A stretch of 64,000 nt of DNA from positions 62,001 through 126,000 of the forward strand of contig CAVUIJ010000003.1 of the NCBI GenBank assembly GCA_963741505.1, read 5' to 3'. A program made the position numbers and the translations under genes. The notes beneath the pieces were generated by a model, which searched no databases, was not told the origin of the DNA, and saw only the letters and a program-made list of their open reading frames with translations. This DNA comes from JAKFWF01 sp963741505 (GTDB taxonomy: Bacteria > Pseudomonadota > Alphaproteobacteria > Rhizobiales > Hyphomicrobiaceae). Shown here piece after piece: positions 18,191 to 27,085 of the stretch; positions within the stretch are counted from its first letter, which is position 1, and each line of letters opens with the position of its first letter.

Positions 18191-19062
18191 GTTGGGCCGG
18201 CACGAACGCCGGCCGCGCAGGTGAAGCCGCAGGTTGCCTCGCGCATTGCGCTTGCCGCTCGCGTTGCCGGCCGGCTCGGCGCAAGCGGGTCGGGCACTGC
18301 GCACCTATTAACGTTTCCCAGCACGCATTCGAACCGGGCCGGTCCGGCGGCGGCCATCCGGCCCTCGATGGTCGCGGCGAGGCGCTGCGTGCCCTGCCCC
18401 GGCTGGCCGGCGACGCGCTCGAACGGGTTTGGCAGGGCGACCGCCAGCAGGGCTGCCTCGCGCTGCGTCAGGCGGCTCGCCGACTTGTTGAAGTGATAGC
18501 GGCTCGCCGCCTCGACGCCGAAGATGCCGGGTCCCCACTCGGCGATGTTGAGATAGACCTCCATGATGCGGGTCTTCGGCCACAACACCTCCATCGGCAG
18601 CGTGATGCCGAACTCGAGCGCCTTGCGCATCATGCTGCGACCCGACCAAAGCAGCAGGTTCTTCGCCACCTGCTGCGAGATCGTGCTGGCGCCGCGCAGT
18701 GCCTCCTCGCCCTCGCGGTCGGCCTTGGCCAGCGCCGCCCGCATCTCGCCGACGTCGATGCCGAAATGGCTGCAGAACCTGTTGTCCTCGGACAGGATGA
18801 CGGCGCGCACCACGTGCGGCGACACGCGGGCGAGCGGCACCCAGCGATTGTCGATGTCGACGCCGTAGATGCGCTGCGACAGCATCAGCGCCGAGGTCGG
18901 CGGGTCGACGAACCGGAACACCAGAAGGAACAGGCTGACCACCGCCAGCGCGCTCACCGCCGCCATGATCAGTGTGCGCGTGCCCTGCACCACGGCGATG
19001 CGGGCGCAGGGGACCAGATGATGGCGCATGCGGGCCGATCGCGGCAATTGCGCGTCGCTCAT
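18097..19062 (-). CDS. mtgA: Monofunctional biosynthetic peptidoglycan transglycosylase
   Basis: Inner-membrane glycosyltransferase (GT51) that polymerises lipid II into glycan strands. One N-terminal membrane helix (MAAVSALAVVSLFLLVF) is followed by GT51 motifs: PPTSALM, VILSEDNRFCSHFGID with the catalytic Glu, GASTISQQVAKNLLLW, RKALEFGITLPMEVLWPKTRIMEVYLNIAEWG. I take ATG 19062 as start; 19098 is possible. The family normally ends near GPARFECVL (about 18,320). The last 70 residues of the open frame are antisense to the TPR gene and look unreal, so a frameshift near the end is suspected and the true stop is uncertain. Confidence 0.88.
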   Translation of the reverse strand: MSDAQLPRSARMRHHLVPCARIAVVQGTRTLIMAAVSALAVVSLFLLVFRFVDPPTSALMLSQRIYGVDIDNRWVPLARVSPHVVRAVILSEDNRFCSHFGIDVGEMRAALAKADREGEEALRGASTISQQVAKNLLLWSGRSMMRKALEFGITLPMEVLWPKTRIMEVYLNIAEWGPGIFGVEAASRYHFNKSASRLTQREAALLAVALPNPFERVAGQPGQGTQRLAATIEGRMAAAGPARFECVLGNVNRCAVPDPLAPSRPATRAASAMREATCGFTCAAGVRAGPTHEVAALHSSSGGSGSQVVPWTQISMARRNS

Positions 19063-19168
19063 CTGGCAGCCGCCCCAACTTCCATGACATAACTCCACGA
19101 TCGGCCTGTCTGCCGGTCGGCGACATGCCGCGCGACTGCCCGTTACCTAAGTGCCCTATAGGATATAC

Positions 19169-20064
19169 ATGGCGTTCAGCGAAAGATTGGCAGAGGCCCA
19201 GCGAGGCGTCGAGCAAAGGTTGGGCGATTGGCTTAACGACCGGGCGCCACCCGAGCGCCTGACGCGGGCGATGCGGGATGCGGTGTTGGGCGGCGGTAAG
19301 CGGCTGCGGCCGTTGCTGGTGCTGGAATCGGCGCGCTTGTTCGATGCCGACGGTGCCGCTGCCCTCGATGTCGCAGCCAGCCTCGAATGCGTGCACTGCT
19401 ACAGCCTCGTACACGACGATCTGCCGGCCATGGACAACGATCGCCTGCGGCGCGGCAAGCCGACGGTTTGGGCGGCCTATGACGAATGGACCGCGATCCT
19501 GGCTGGAGACGCGCTTCTCACGCTGGCGTTCGAGATCATTGCTGCCACGCCGGCTTCGTTGTCTGCCGAAAAGCGCGTCCGTCTCAGCCTGGAACTCGCC
19601 CGCGCCGCCGGTGGCGCCGGCATGGTCGGCGGCCAGTGCATCGACCTCGAGGCCGACAAGCTCGGGCGTCCAGCCGCGCCCGACGCTCGACCAGATCCGG
19701 CATCTGCAGGCATTGAAGACCGGCGCGCTGATCCGCTTTGGCTGTGTTGCCGGCGCGATCATGGCCGACGCCGGCGATGCCGCAGTATCAGGCGCTCGCC
19801 ACATTTGGCGATCGGCTCGGCTTCGCCTTCCAGATCGCCGACGACCTGCTCGATGCCACCGGCGACGCGGCGACCGTCGGCAAGGCGGTGGCCAAGGATG
19901 CGGCGGCCGGCAAGGCGACCCTCGTCTCACTGATGGGCATCGACGCCGCCCGCGCCAAGCTCGGCCAGGTCGAGGCCGAGGCAATTGCCGCGCTCGAGAT
20001 ATTCGGTGCAAGGGGCGAAACCCTGAAACAGGCCGCCGCCTTCGTGTCGAACCGCAGCAACTGA
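19169..20064 (+). CDS. ispA: Polyprenyl (farnesyl) diphosphate synthase, two frameshifts
   Basis: Cytoplasmic prenyl elongation enzyme of about 297 residues. LGGGKRLRPLLVL binds diphosphate; the first Asp-rich motif is VHDDLPAMDND, and the second, IADDLLDATGD, lies after the frame changes. Single-base insertions near 19,665 (G run) and 19,785 split the gene into three frames; the joined product (DLEADKLG, VQPRPTLDQIRHLQALKTGALI, YQALATFGDRLGFAFQ) matches IspA throughout. The residues before the first motif suit the short-chain geranyl/farnesyl class. In many bacteria ispA lies between xseB and dxs; neither is adjacent here. Confidence 0.88.
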
Positions 20065-20070
20065 TCCGTT

Positions 20071-20163
20071 GTAGGGCGCAATAGCGCCCTTGCGTATTGC
20101 GCCACGCCGCTTGTTGGGTGGATGTGTCCGGCGCAATACGCGAAGGCGCTATTGCGCCCTACG
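20071..20163. repeat. Intergenic palindromic repeat, family 2 copy A
   Basis: GTAGGGCGCAATAGCGCC with GCGTATTGCGCC at the left pairs with GGCGCAATACGC and GGCGCTATTGCGCCCTAC at the right, giving a long imperfect hairpin. The right end (CTA at 20159-20161) supplies the stop codon of the minus-strand TRAP permease gene. A related copy lies at 35053-35163. Confidence 0.85.
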
Positions 20164-22193
20164 ATGCGGTCGCCGCCCGCATTCGAACGCGCTGCATCGC
20201 AGCCGCGGCAACGGCAATCGCGACGCCAATGACCGTCGTATAACCGAGCTTGAATCCGGTCAGCGACGAAACGATGCCCTGAACCAGCAGCGGGAATACC
20301 AGCAGCAGCCCGGCCAGCGTGAACAGCGCCGTTTCGATCCAGTTGCTGCGGCGGAACAGCCAGCCCTGGGCGGCGACGCCGAGGAAGGCGATGCCGGCCG
20401 CCGTCTTCAACGATACTTCGACCGCGTCGAGCCAGCCGAGCCCCTTGGGAAACTGCAGCAGCAGTGCCGGGCCTTGCGCGTCGAGCACGAACACGAACGG
20501 CACCAGGAACGCCGGCATGGTGTACTTCCACGACTGCAGCGTCGTCAGGTACGGATTGCCGCCGGTGATCGCGGCGGCCGCGAACGGCGACAGCGCCGTC
20601 GGCGGCGAGACCTCCGACAGCACCGCATAGTAGAAGATGAACATGTGCGCGGCGTAATCCGGCACGCCGAGCTTGGTCAGCGCCGGCGCCGCGATCACGG
20701 CGCAGATGATGTAGGACGCCGTCACCGGCACCGCGAGGCCGACCACCCAAACGATCGCCGCGGTGTAGAGCGCGGTCAGCAGCAGGCTGCCGCCGGCATA
20801 GTCGATCGCGATCGACGAGAACTTGAGGCCGAGCCCGGTCAGCGTCACGACGCCGACGATGATGCCGGCCGAGGCGCAGGTGGTGGCGGCGTTGAGCACG
20901 CCGGTGGTGCCCTCGGCCAGCGCCCGCTTGAGCTTCGGCGGCACCAGCGCCGTATCCTTGCGCAGGAAGCTCGATGCGATGGCGAGGATCGTCGCCCAGA
21001 ACACCGACAGCACCGGCGAGAAGCCCGCCAGCATGAACACGATGATCGAGATCAGCGAGCCGAAGTGGAACCAGTAGGCCTTGGTCAGCGCCCACAGATT
21101 GCCGGTCTCGATCAGACTGGTCTGGCCGCCGCCGTACTTGGCGCTGTCGAGCTCGACCATGACGAAGATGCCGAGGTAGTAGAGCACCGTCGGGATGGTC
21201 GCCATCAGGATCACGTCGAAGTACGAGATCTTGAGGAACTCGGCGATCAGGAAGGCGGCCGCGCCCAGCACCGGCGGCGAGATGATGGCGCCGAGCCCGC
21301 CGGCAGCCAGCAGCCCGCCGGCGGCGTTCTTCTCGTAGCCGGCCTTGGCCAGCATCGGATAGGCGACGGCGCCGATCGTCACCGTGGTGGCGACGCCCGA
21401 GCCCGACGGCCCGCCCATCAGGAACGACGACAGCACCACCGAGCGGCCGGCGGCGTTGCGCTTGCCACCCATCGCGGCGAGCGAGAAGTCGATGAAGAAC
21501 TTGCCGGCACCGGAATACTGCAGGATGGCGCCGAAGATCGTGAACAGGATGATCAAGCTCGACGATACGTCGACGGCGGTGCCGAAGATGCCCTCGAGCG
21601 TCATGTAGAGCTGGCCGACGAGGCGATCCGCGGGATAGCCGCGATGCGCCCAGGGCGCCGGCAGATACGGCCCGTACAGCGCGTAGGCGATGAACATCAG
21701 CGAGATCACCGGCATGATGAGGCCGGTGGTGCGCCGCGTCGCCTCCAGCAGCAGCGCAATGAAGACGATGCCGATGGCGAGATCGATCGGCTCCGGCGCG
21801 ATGGCGCGGTCGCCGAAATCGTCGCCCTGGTAGATGATGTAGCCGATGATGGCGACGCTCATCAGCGCCAGGATGACGTCGAGGACGGTCAGCCGGTTGC
21901 GCAGCCGCGGCAGCATCGGGAACAGCAGGAAGGCGAGGAACAGGATCATGCCGACGTGGATCGGCCGCAGCAGGTAGGTCGGCACCACCGGCGCCCACTG
22001 GAACGGCCAGGCGCCGGCGGCGGCGGCATAGAGATGGAACAGCGTCACGCAGATCGCCAGCCAGGCGACCGCGTTTCCGACCCAGCCGCCGAGCCGGTTG
22101 GTCGCGCCCTCGTCCTCCTCGATGTACTTCTCGGCGAGCTTCAGCTGCTCTTCTGTGATCACCGCGATTCGCGGCTTCGTTGTCCGTGGCCAT
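20159..22193 (-). CDS. TRAP transporter 4TM/12TM fusion permease (TAXI type)
   Basis: The roughly 670-residue inner-membrane protein fuses the small (DctQ-like, 4 helices) and large (DctM-like, 12 helices) subunits, as usual for TAXI-TRAP secondary transporters. It has EKYIEEDEGATNRLGG near the start, then hydrophobic segments, GKFFIDFSLAAMGGKRNAAG, FLMGGPSGSGVATTVTIGAVAYPML, GGLGAIISPPVLGAAAF and EVSPPTALSPFAAAAITGG. The frame gives a GTG start at 22162, but ATG 22193 (MATDNEAANR...) followed by one extra base near 22,163 gives an N-terminus closer to the family and is preferred. It works with the TAXI binding protein upstream, from which it is separated by a large palindromic element. Confidence 0.9.
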
Positions 22194-22243
22194 CGGCCCT
22201 CCCCCCAATTCCAGTCCGGCCGTTCGGCGGCTCTTGTTCGCTT

Positions 22244-22585
22244 CTAGTGTTCCCCGCCTGAGGCTTGGTCCTCGTTTACTACACTTCCCCTCTCCCCCGC
22301 CACTTCGGGGGAGAGTGCAGAGGCCGGTGTTTTCGCCGGCCGAGGGTGAGGGGCGGCCGCTTGCTCGATGCCAATTTCGCGATTGCGCCGCAGTCCGATG
22401 GTGCCTGGCTTCAGCCTGGCACCATTGCTCCGAGCCAAGGTGCCAGGCTGAAGCCAGGCACCGCTTCGAGCAAGCGGCTGCCCCTCACCCTCTCCCCCGA
22501 AGGGGCGGGGGAGAGGGGACAACAGCGTGCCTGAACGGGCGTTTTGGGGATATGCGGGTAGTAACCGTCAGGCGGGGAACACTAG
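22244..22585. repeat. 342-bp nested palindromic element with 18-bp terminal inverted repeats
   Basis: Perfect 18-bp terminal repeats (CTAGTGTTCCCCGCCTGA, 22244-22261; its reverse complement 22568-22585) bound the stretch. Inside lie successive inverted blocks: CCCCTCTCCCCC-type (about 22284 and 22500-22519), a GTGAGGGGC.GCCGCTTGCTCGA block (about 22347-22371) against CGAGCAAGCGGC.GCCCCTCAC (about 22466-22490), and at the apex a full copy of repeat family 1 (arms 22400-22423 and 22439-22462). No coding frame is credible. It sits between the TAXI permease and binding-protein genes on the minus strand. No clear target-site duplication was seen. Confidence 0.8.
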
Positions 22586-22707
22586 GATGTTTGGCTGTGA
22601 CAAGGAAAGGCCGCGCGGACAAATAGTTAGCGCCGGTCGTCCGCAGCAATTGAATATGGCCGGGCGTTGCCGCCCGGCCATGGCAACAAATCGTTGTTGC
22701 GCTGTCT

Positions 22708-23674
22708 TCAGTCGACCTTGAGGCCCTTCTCCTTGAAGTACTTGAGCGCGCCGGGATGCCAGGGAATGCCGGCCTTCTTCGAGGTCTGGTTCTCGTCCTT
22801 GATGTTGAGCGCCTCCTTGTGGACCTGGGCCAGGTCCGCGCGCTTCTCCATCATCGTCTTGGTGAGGTCGTAGGCGAGCTTCTCGTCCATGTTGGCGTTG
22901 ACCGCCATCAGGTTCCACACCGTGATGTTGGCGTTGTCGGCGTCCATGCCGGTATAGGTCGTCTTCGGAATGGTCGCGGCCGTATACAACGGGCCGTACT
23001 TGGCGTTCATCTTCTCGACCAGCGGCGCGATGTCGAGCAGCTTGATCTTGGTCGAGGGCGTGGCGGCAAGATCGGTCACCGCCGCAGTCGGCAGGCCACC
23101 GACCCAGAAGAACGCATCGATCTTCTTGTCCTTGATCGCATTGACCAACTCGGCCGACCCCGAGGCGCTCGCGCTTGACGTCCTTGTCCTTGTCGAGGCC
23201 GGCGGCCTCGAGCACCCGGAAGGCGAACACCTCGGTCGCCGAGCCCGGCGATCCGGTCGAAATGCGCTTGCCTTTCAGGTCCTCGATCTTGTTCACGCCG
23301 GTGCCGTCGACGGTCACCACATGCATGTGGTTCGGATACATCACGACCAGGGCCTGGATCGGCAGCTTGCCGCTGGTGAACTTGTCGGTGCCGTTGATCG
23401 CGTCCCACGACGCATCGACCTGGACGAAGGCGAGATCGGCCTTGCCGGTGCCGATGAGCTTCAGGTTGTCGACCGAGCCGCCGGTCACCTCCGCCGTCGC
23501 CGTGATTCCGGGCAACGCCTTCGACAGGATGTTGGCAAAGCCGCCGCCGAGCGGATAGTAGACGCCGCCGGTGCCGCCGGTCGCGATCGACAGCTGCTTG
23601 CCCGACTGCGCCACGGCGATGGCGCTGCCGGCGATGAGCCCGAGGCCCACAATCAATGCATTTCTGATCTTCAT
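22708..23674 (-). CDS. TAXI family TRAP transporter solute-binding protein (one frameshift)
   Basis: Periplasmic receptor of about 321 residues for the adjacent TRAP permease. The signal peptide is MKIRNALIVGLGLIAGSAIAVAQ; the mature protein starts QLSIATGGTGGVYYPLGGGFANIL, the defining TAXI motif, and continues with ATAEVTGGSVDNLKLI and KGKRISTGSPGSATEVFAFRVLEAAG. An extra base near 23,167 shifts the frame; after it AELVNAIKDKKIDAFFWVGGLPTAAV and IPWHPGALKYFKEKGLKVD complete the fold. Homologues bind dicarboxylates or amino acids such as glutamate; the ligand here is unknown. Confidence 0.88.
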
Positions 23675-23778
23675 GGTGGGTCGTTACACTCCCTGGATAA
23701 GCAGCAGCCGTTCTTGTTGGGACCGCTGCACACAACCTTACATAGGCGATCGCAGGGCTGCGCAAAAGGCAGATTGCG

Positions 23779-24753
23779 CTAAACCGTCAGTACCAATTTG
23801 CCGCTGACTTCACGGCGGTCGAGCATGGCGATCGCCTCGCGGATGCGCTCGAACGGCATTACCGCGTGGGTGTGCGGCTTGAGGCGGCCCTCCGCCACCC
23901 AACCGAGCACGCGGGCGATGTTGGCCGACTGGGTCCTGGGATCGCGAATGGCGTTCTCGCCCCAGAACACGCCGACGATGTCGCAACTCTTCAACAGCGT
24001 CAGGTTTATCGGGATCTTCGGGATCGAGCCGGCGGCGAAGCCGACGACCAGATAGCGCCCCATCCAGTTGATCGCCCTCAGCGCCGGTTCGGCGAAGTCG
24101 CCGCCGACGCAATCGTAGATCACGTCGGGTCCCTTGCCGGCGGTGGCATCGCGCAGCAACTGCTTCAGGTCGCCGGTCGCATAATTGATCACCGCGTCAG
24201 CGCCGTGGGCGGTGCAGATCGCGAGCTTCTCGGCCGAGGATGCCGCTGCCACCACCCGGGCGCCGAGCAGCTTCGACAGCTCGACCGCGGCGAGACCGGC
24301 GCCGCCCGAGGCACCGAGCACGGCCACCGTCTCATCTGGCTTCAGGTGACCACGGTCGACGAGGCCATGCATGGCGGTGCCGTAGGTGACGCTGACGCCA
24401 CATGCCACCTCATCGCTGACGCCGGCAGGAATCGGCACCATCGCCTCAGCCTTGACGATCGCGAACTCGCGGGCACCACCCCAGCCGATGTAGCCGCACA
24501 CCCGCTCACCGACCCGCAGGCCAGCCACGCCGGCCCCAGTCTTATCGACGACACCTGCGATCTCGCATGCCGGCGAGAACGGCAGGGCGGGTTTGTACTG
24601 GTACTTGCCGCGGGTGATCAGCGTGTCGAGGAAGTTGAGCGCCACGGCCTTGACCCGCACCCGCACTTCGCCCGCTGCCGGCTCGGGCGTCGGGATGTCC
24701 TCGATGACGATCGCCTCGGGGCCATCGAGGGTCTTGCACAGGGCGGCTTTCAT
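23779..24753 (-). CDS. Zinc-less NADPH:quinone oxidoreductase family protein
   Basis: The 324-residue medium-chain dehydrogenase/reductase of the quinone oxidoreductase (QOR, zeta-crystallin-like) group. An N-terminal GroES-like domain has EVRVRVKAVALNFLDTLITRG and SPACEIAGVV; the nucleotide-binding domain has VAVLGASGGAGLAAVELSKLLGARVVAAAS, and the NADPH-type residues follow. Zinc ligands are absent. Start ATG 24753 (MKAALCKTLDGPEAIVIEDI) is preferred over 24801 because the family begins there. It is divergent from the D-2-hydroxyacid dehydrogenase gene across a 154-bp spacer. Confidence 0.88.
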   Translation of the reverse strand: MKAALCKTLDGPEAIVIEDIPTPEPAAGEVRVRVKAVALNFLDTLITRGKYQYKPALPFSPACEIAGVVDKTGAGVAGLRVGERVCGYIGWGGAREFAIVKAEAMVPIPAGVSDEVACGVSVTYGTAMHGLVDRGHLKPDETVAVLGASGGAGLAAVELSKLLGARVVAAASSAEKLAICTAHGADAVINYATGDLKQLLRDATAGKGPDVIYDCVGGDFAEPALRAINWMGRYLVVGFAAGSIPKIPINLTLLKSCDIVGVFWGENAIRDPRTQSANIARVLGWVAEGRLKPHTHAVMPFERIREAIAMLDRREVSGKLVLTV

Positions 24754-24907
24754 GAACGGGCTCCGGATTTGGGCAGGCGGTATGGCGCCGTGCGCCAGCA
24801 TCGACCGGCGCTGTCAGCATGGCGATATCGGCCAATTGCCCCGGCTGGCGCAAGGGTGAGAGCTCTTATATAGCTCGTGTCTTGGTCCTGTTCGAATAGG
24901 GGGCGTA

Positions 24908-25897
24908 ATGCCATTCACAATCGCGATGTATGACAAGTCGTACGACTACATCGGCAAGCGGCTCGACGGGCTCGGACTGGACCTCAAGGTTTGCACCTTC
25001 GGCAAGGACGGTATGTTCCTGGTCGATGGCGTCAAGGTCGCGCCGCGCGATGTTGCGGTCGACTACGTCTGGCTCAGCACCCATCTCAATGCCGACAACT
25101 TTCGCGATGAGGCATTCGCAATCGTGCTTGGCTGCAAGTCGGTCGGCGTGCTGCAGACATTCAATGCCGGCCTCGACCACCCCTTCTACAAGAAGCTTTC
25201 GGACAAGGGCACGCGGATCTGCAACAGCAGCGCCCAGGGGGTGGCGATTGCGGAATACGTCATGGCGCAGGTGTTGGCCGTGCTGCAGCCGATCGAGCTG
25301 CAGCGCGCGCTGCAAGCGAAGAAGCAGTGGCAGATCACGCCGTTCCGCGAGGTCTCGCAGACGAGCTGGCTGATCATCGGCTTCGGCCCGATCGGGCAGG
25401 AGGTCGCCAAGCGGGTCAAGGCGTTCGGCGCGTCGATCGCCGTCGTCCGCCGTACGCCGCAGGCTTCGCCGCTTGCCGACCAGGTTGGCACCATGGCCGA
25501 TCTGAAATCGTTGCTGCCGGCTGCCGATATCGTCGTCCTGGCCTGCTCGCTCAACGATGAGACGCGCGGCTTCGCCGATGCTGCATTCTTCGCGACCCTC
25601 AAGCCGGGAGCAATTCTGGTCAACATCGCCCGCGGCGCCCTGATCGACGATGCCGCGATGCTGTCCGCTCTCGACAATGGGCCGCTCGCCACCGCCATTC
25701 TCGACGTGTTCCACCAGGAGCCGCTGCCCGCCGATAACCCGCTGTGGTCGCACGCCAAGGTGCGGCTGACCTCGCACATGTCGTTTGCCGGCAGCGGCGG
25801 GCGCTCGCGCTGGGATCAGTTGTTTCTCGACAACATCACCCGCTACGCCGGGGGTGAGGCGCTGGCGCAGGAAGTCAATCCGAAGGATATCGTCTAG
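24908..25897 (+). CDS. D-2-hydroxyacid dehydrogenase family protein
   Basis: The 329-residue NAD(P)-dependent reductase interconverts 2-keto acids and D-2-hydroxy acids. The Rossmann motif is IIGFGPIGQEVAKRV; catalytic residues are the Arg in NIARGALIDD, the Glu in DVFHQEPLP and the His in LTSHMSFAG. The N-terminal catalytic domain is somewhat divergent from glyoxylate reductases, but YVMAQVLAVLQPI aligns with the dimer helix. It leads a three-gene operon with an enolase-superfamily enzyme (19 bp downstream) and a racemase-family protein, suggesting degradation of a hydroxy or sugar acid. The actual substrate is unknown. Confidence 0.88.
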   Translation: MPFTIAMYDKSYDYIGKRLDGLGLDLKVCTFGKDGMFLVDGVKVAPRDVAVDYVWLSTHLNADNFRDEAFAIVLGCKSVGVLQTFNAGLDHPFYKKLSDKGTRICNSSAQGVAIAEYVMAQVLAVLQPIELQRALQAKKQWQITPFREVSQTSWLIIGFGPIGQEVAKRVKAFGASIAVVRRTPQASPLADQVGTMADLKSLLPAADIVVLACSLNDETRGFADAAFFATLKPGAILVNIARGALIDDAAMLSALDNGPLATAILDVFHQEPLPADNPLWSHAKVRLTSHMSFAGSGGRSRWDQLFLDNITRYAGGEALAQEVNPKDIV

Positions 25898-25916
25898 ATC
25901 GTCGGGGAGGAGTGCC

Positions 25917-27053
25917 GTGCGTATCGCTGCCGTCAATGCCCATGTGCTCGAAGCCCGCATCTCCGAGCCGTTCGCCTGGTCGTTCAACCGCACCGATATG
26001 CGTGCCTCGTGCCTGGTCGAGATCGTCGCCGAGGATGGCACCACCGGCTGGGGCGAATGCTTCGGGCCGGCCCGGCTCAACGCGGCGGTGGTCAAGGCCT
26101 TCCGGCCGCTGCTCATCGGCGCCGACGCGCTCGCCACCGACCGGCTTTGGCAGGCGATATACAATGGCTTTCGCGACCAGGGCCAGAAGGGCCTCGTCGT
26201 CACCGCCCTGTCCGGCGTCGACATCGCGCTGTGGGATCTCAAGGGCAAGCGGTTCGGCGCGCCGGTGCACGTGCTGATGGGCGGGCCGTTGCGACGAGAG
26301 GTTCAGGCCTACGCCACCGGCACCTATCGCAAGGACAGCGGCGACCCGCTCGACTACATCGTCAAGGAGGTCCAAGGCTACGTGCGCGAAGGCTTCGGCG
26401 CGGTCAAACTCAAGATCGGCTTCGGCGTCGACGAGGACGCAGCTCTGATACGCGCCGTGCGCGAGGCGATCGGCCCGCGTACCGGCCTGATGCTCGACGC
26501 CAACCACGGCTACGACGCCGTCGATGCCATCGCGCTCGGCCGCGCGGTCTCCCCATGCGACATCGGCTGGTTCGAGGAGCCGGTGGTGCCGGACGATCTC
26601 GATTCGTATGTCGAAGTCAGGCGTGGCCAGCCGATCCCGGTCGCGGGCGGCGAATGCGAGTTCACGCGCTGGGGCTTCCGCGAGGTGTTTGCGCGGCGCG
26701 CCATGGACATCGTGCAGCCCGACACCTGCGCCGCCGGCGGCCTGTCGGAGTGCAAGAAGATCGCCGACATGGCGGCGGCCCATGGCGTGCGGTATGTGCC
26801 ACACGTGTGGGGCACCGGCGTTGGTCTCGCCGCTGCCTTGCAGCTCCTCGCCGTGCTGCCGCACAACCCGCCACGGCATACCCCGCGCGAGCCCTTGCTC
26901 GAGTTCGATCGTTCGGAGCATCCGTTCCGGCAAGCGGTGCTGACCCGGCCGATCGAGCACTCAGCCGGCATCGTCGCGATCCCAGAGGGCCCCGGTCTCG
27001 GCATCGAGATCGACCGCCAGGCGATCGCGCGCTTCAGCATCGCGGCCGACTGA
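25917..27053 (+). CDS. Mandelate racemase/muconate lactonising enzyme family protein
   Basis: The 378-residue enolase-superfamily enzyme starts at GTG 25917 behind a strong GGGGAGGAG site. The capping domain has GTTGWGECFGPARLN and ALSGVDIALWDLKGK; the barrel carries the KxK base AVKLKIGFG, metal ligands Asp in LMLDANHGYDA, Glu in GWFEEPVVPDD and Glu in GGECEFTRWG, and a His in YVPHVWGTGVGLAA. Members abstract an alpha-proton from carboxylates, often dehydrating sugar acids; ligand arrangement resembles the mandelate-racemase/galactarate-type subgroups. With a D-2-hydroxyacid dehydrogenase upstream, sugar-acid catabolism is a reasonable inference. Confidence 0.9.
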   Translation: MRIAAVNAHVLEARISEPFAWSFNRTDMRASCLVEIVAEDGTTGWGECFGPARLNAAVVKAFRPLLIGADALATDRLWQAIYNGFRDQGQKGLVVTALSGVDIALWDLKGKRFGAPVHVLMGGPLRREVQAYATGTYRKDSGDPLDYIVKEVQGYVREGFGAVKLKIGFGVDEDAALIRAVREAIGPRTGLMLDANHGYDAVDAIALGRAVSPCDIGWFEEPVVPDDLDSYVEVRRGQPIPVAGGECEFTRWGFREVFARRAMDIVQPDTCAAGGLSECKKIADMAAAHGVRYVPHVWGTGVGLAAALQLLAVLPHNPPRHTPREPLLEFDRSEHPFRQAVLTRPIEHSAGIVAIPEGPGLGIEIDRQAIARFSIAAD

Positions 27054-27085
27054 CGGAAATCGCCTACGGCCGGAGACAAAATGCG

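Noticed and set aside
18097..18310. C-terminal extension of MtgA as a new domain
   Set aside because: It lies antisense to the TPR gene and has no conserved features; an indel near the true stop is more likely.
18308..20011. 567-residue minus-strand frame across ispA and mtgA
   Set aside because: It is antisense to ispA and out of frame with mtgA; the mtgA reading frame with GT51 motifs is the real gene.
19788..22208. 806-residue minus-strand frame overlapping the TRAP permease
   Set aside because: It is an Arg/Gly/Asp-rich shadow of the permease gene in another frame; only its first about 10 residues (MATDNEAANR) may be the true permease N-terminus.
20159..23674. TAXI-TRAP genes as two unrelated loci
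   Set aside because: The repeat element between them makes them look apart, but same strand, gene order and family pairing show one transport system.
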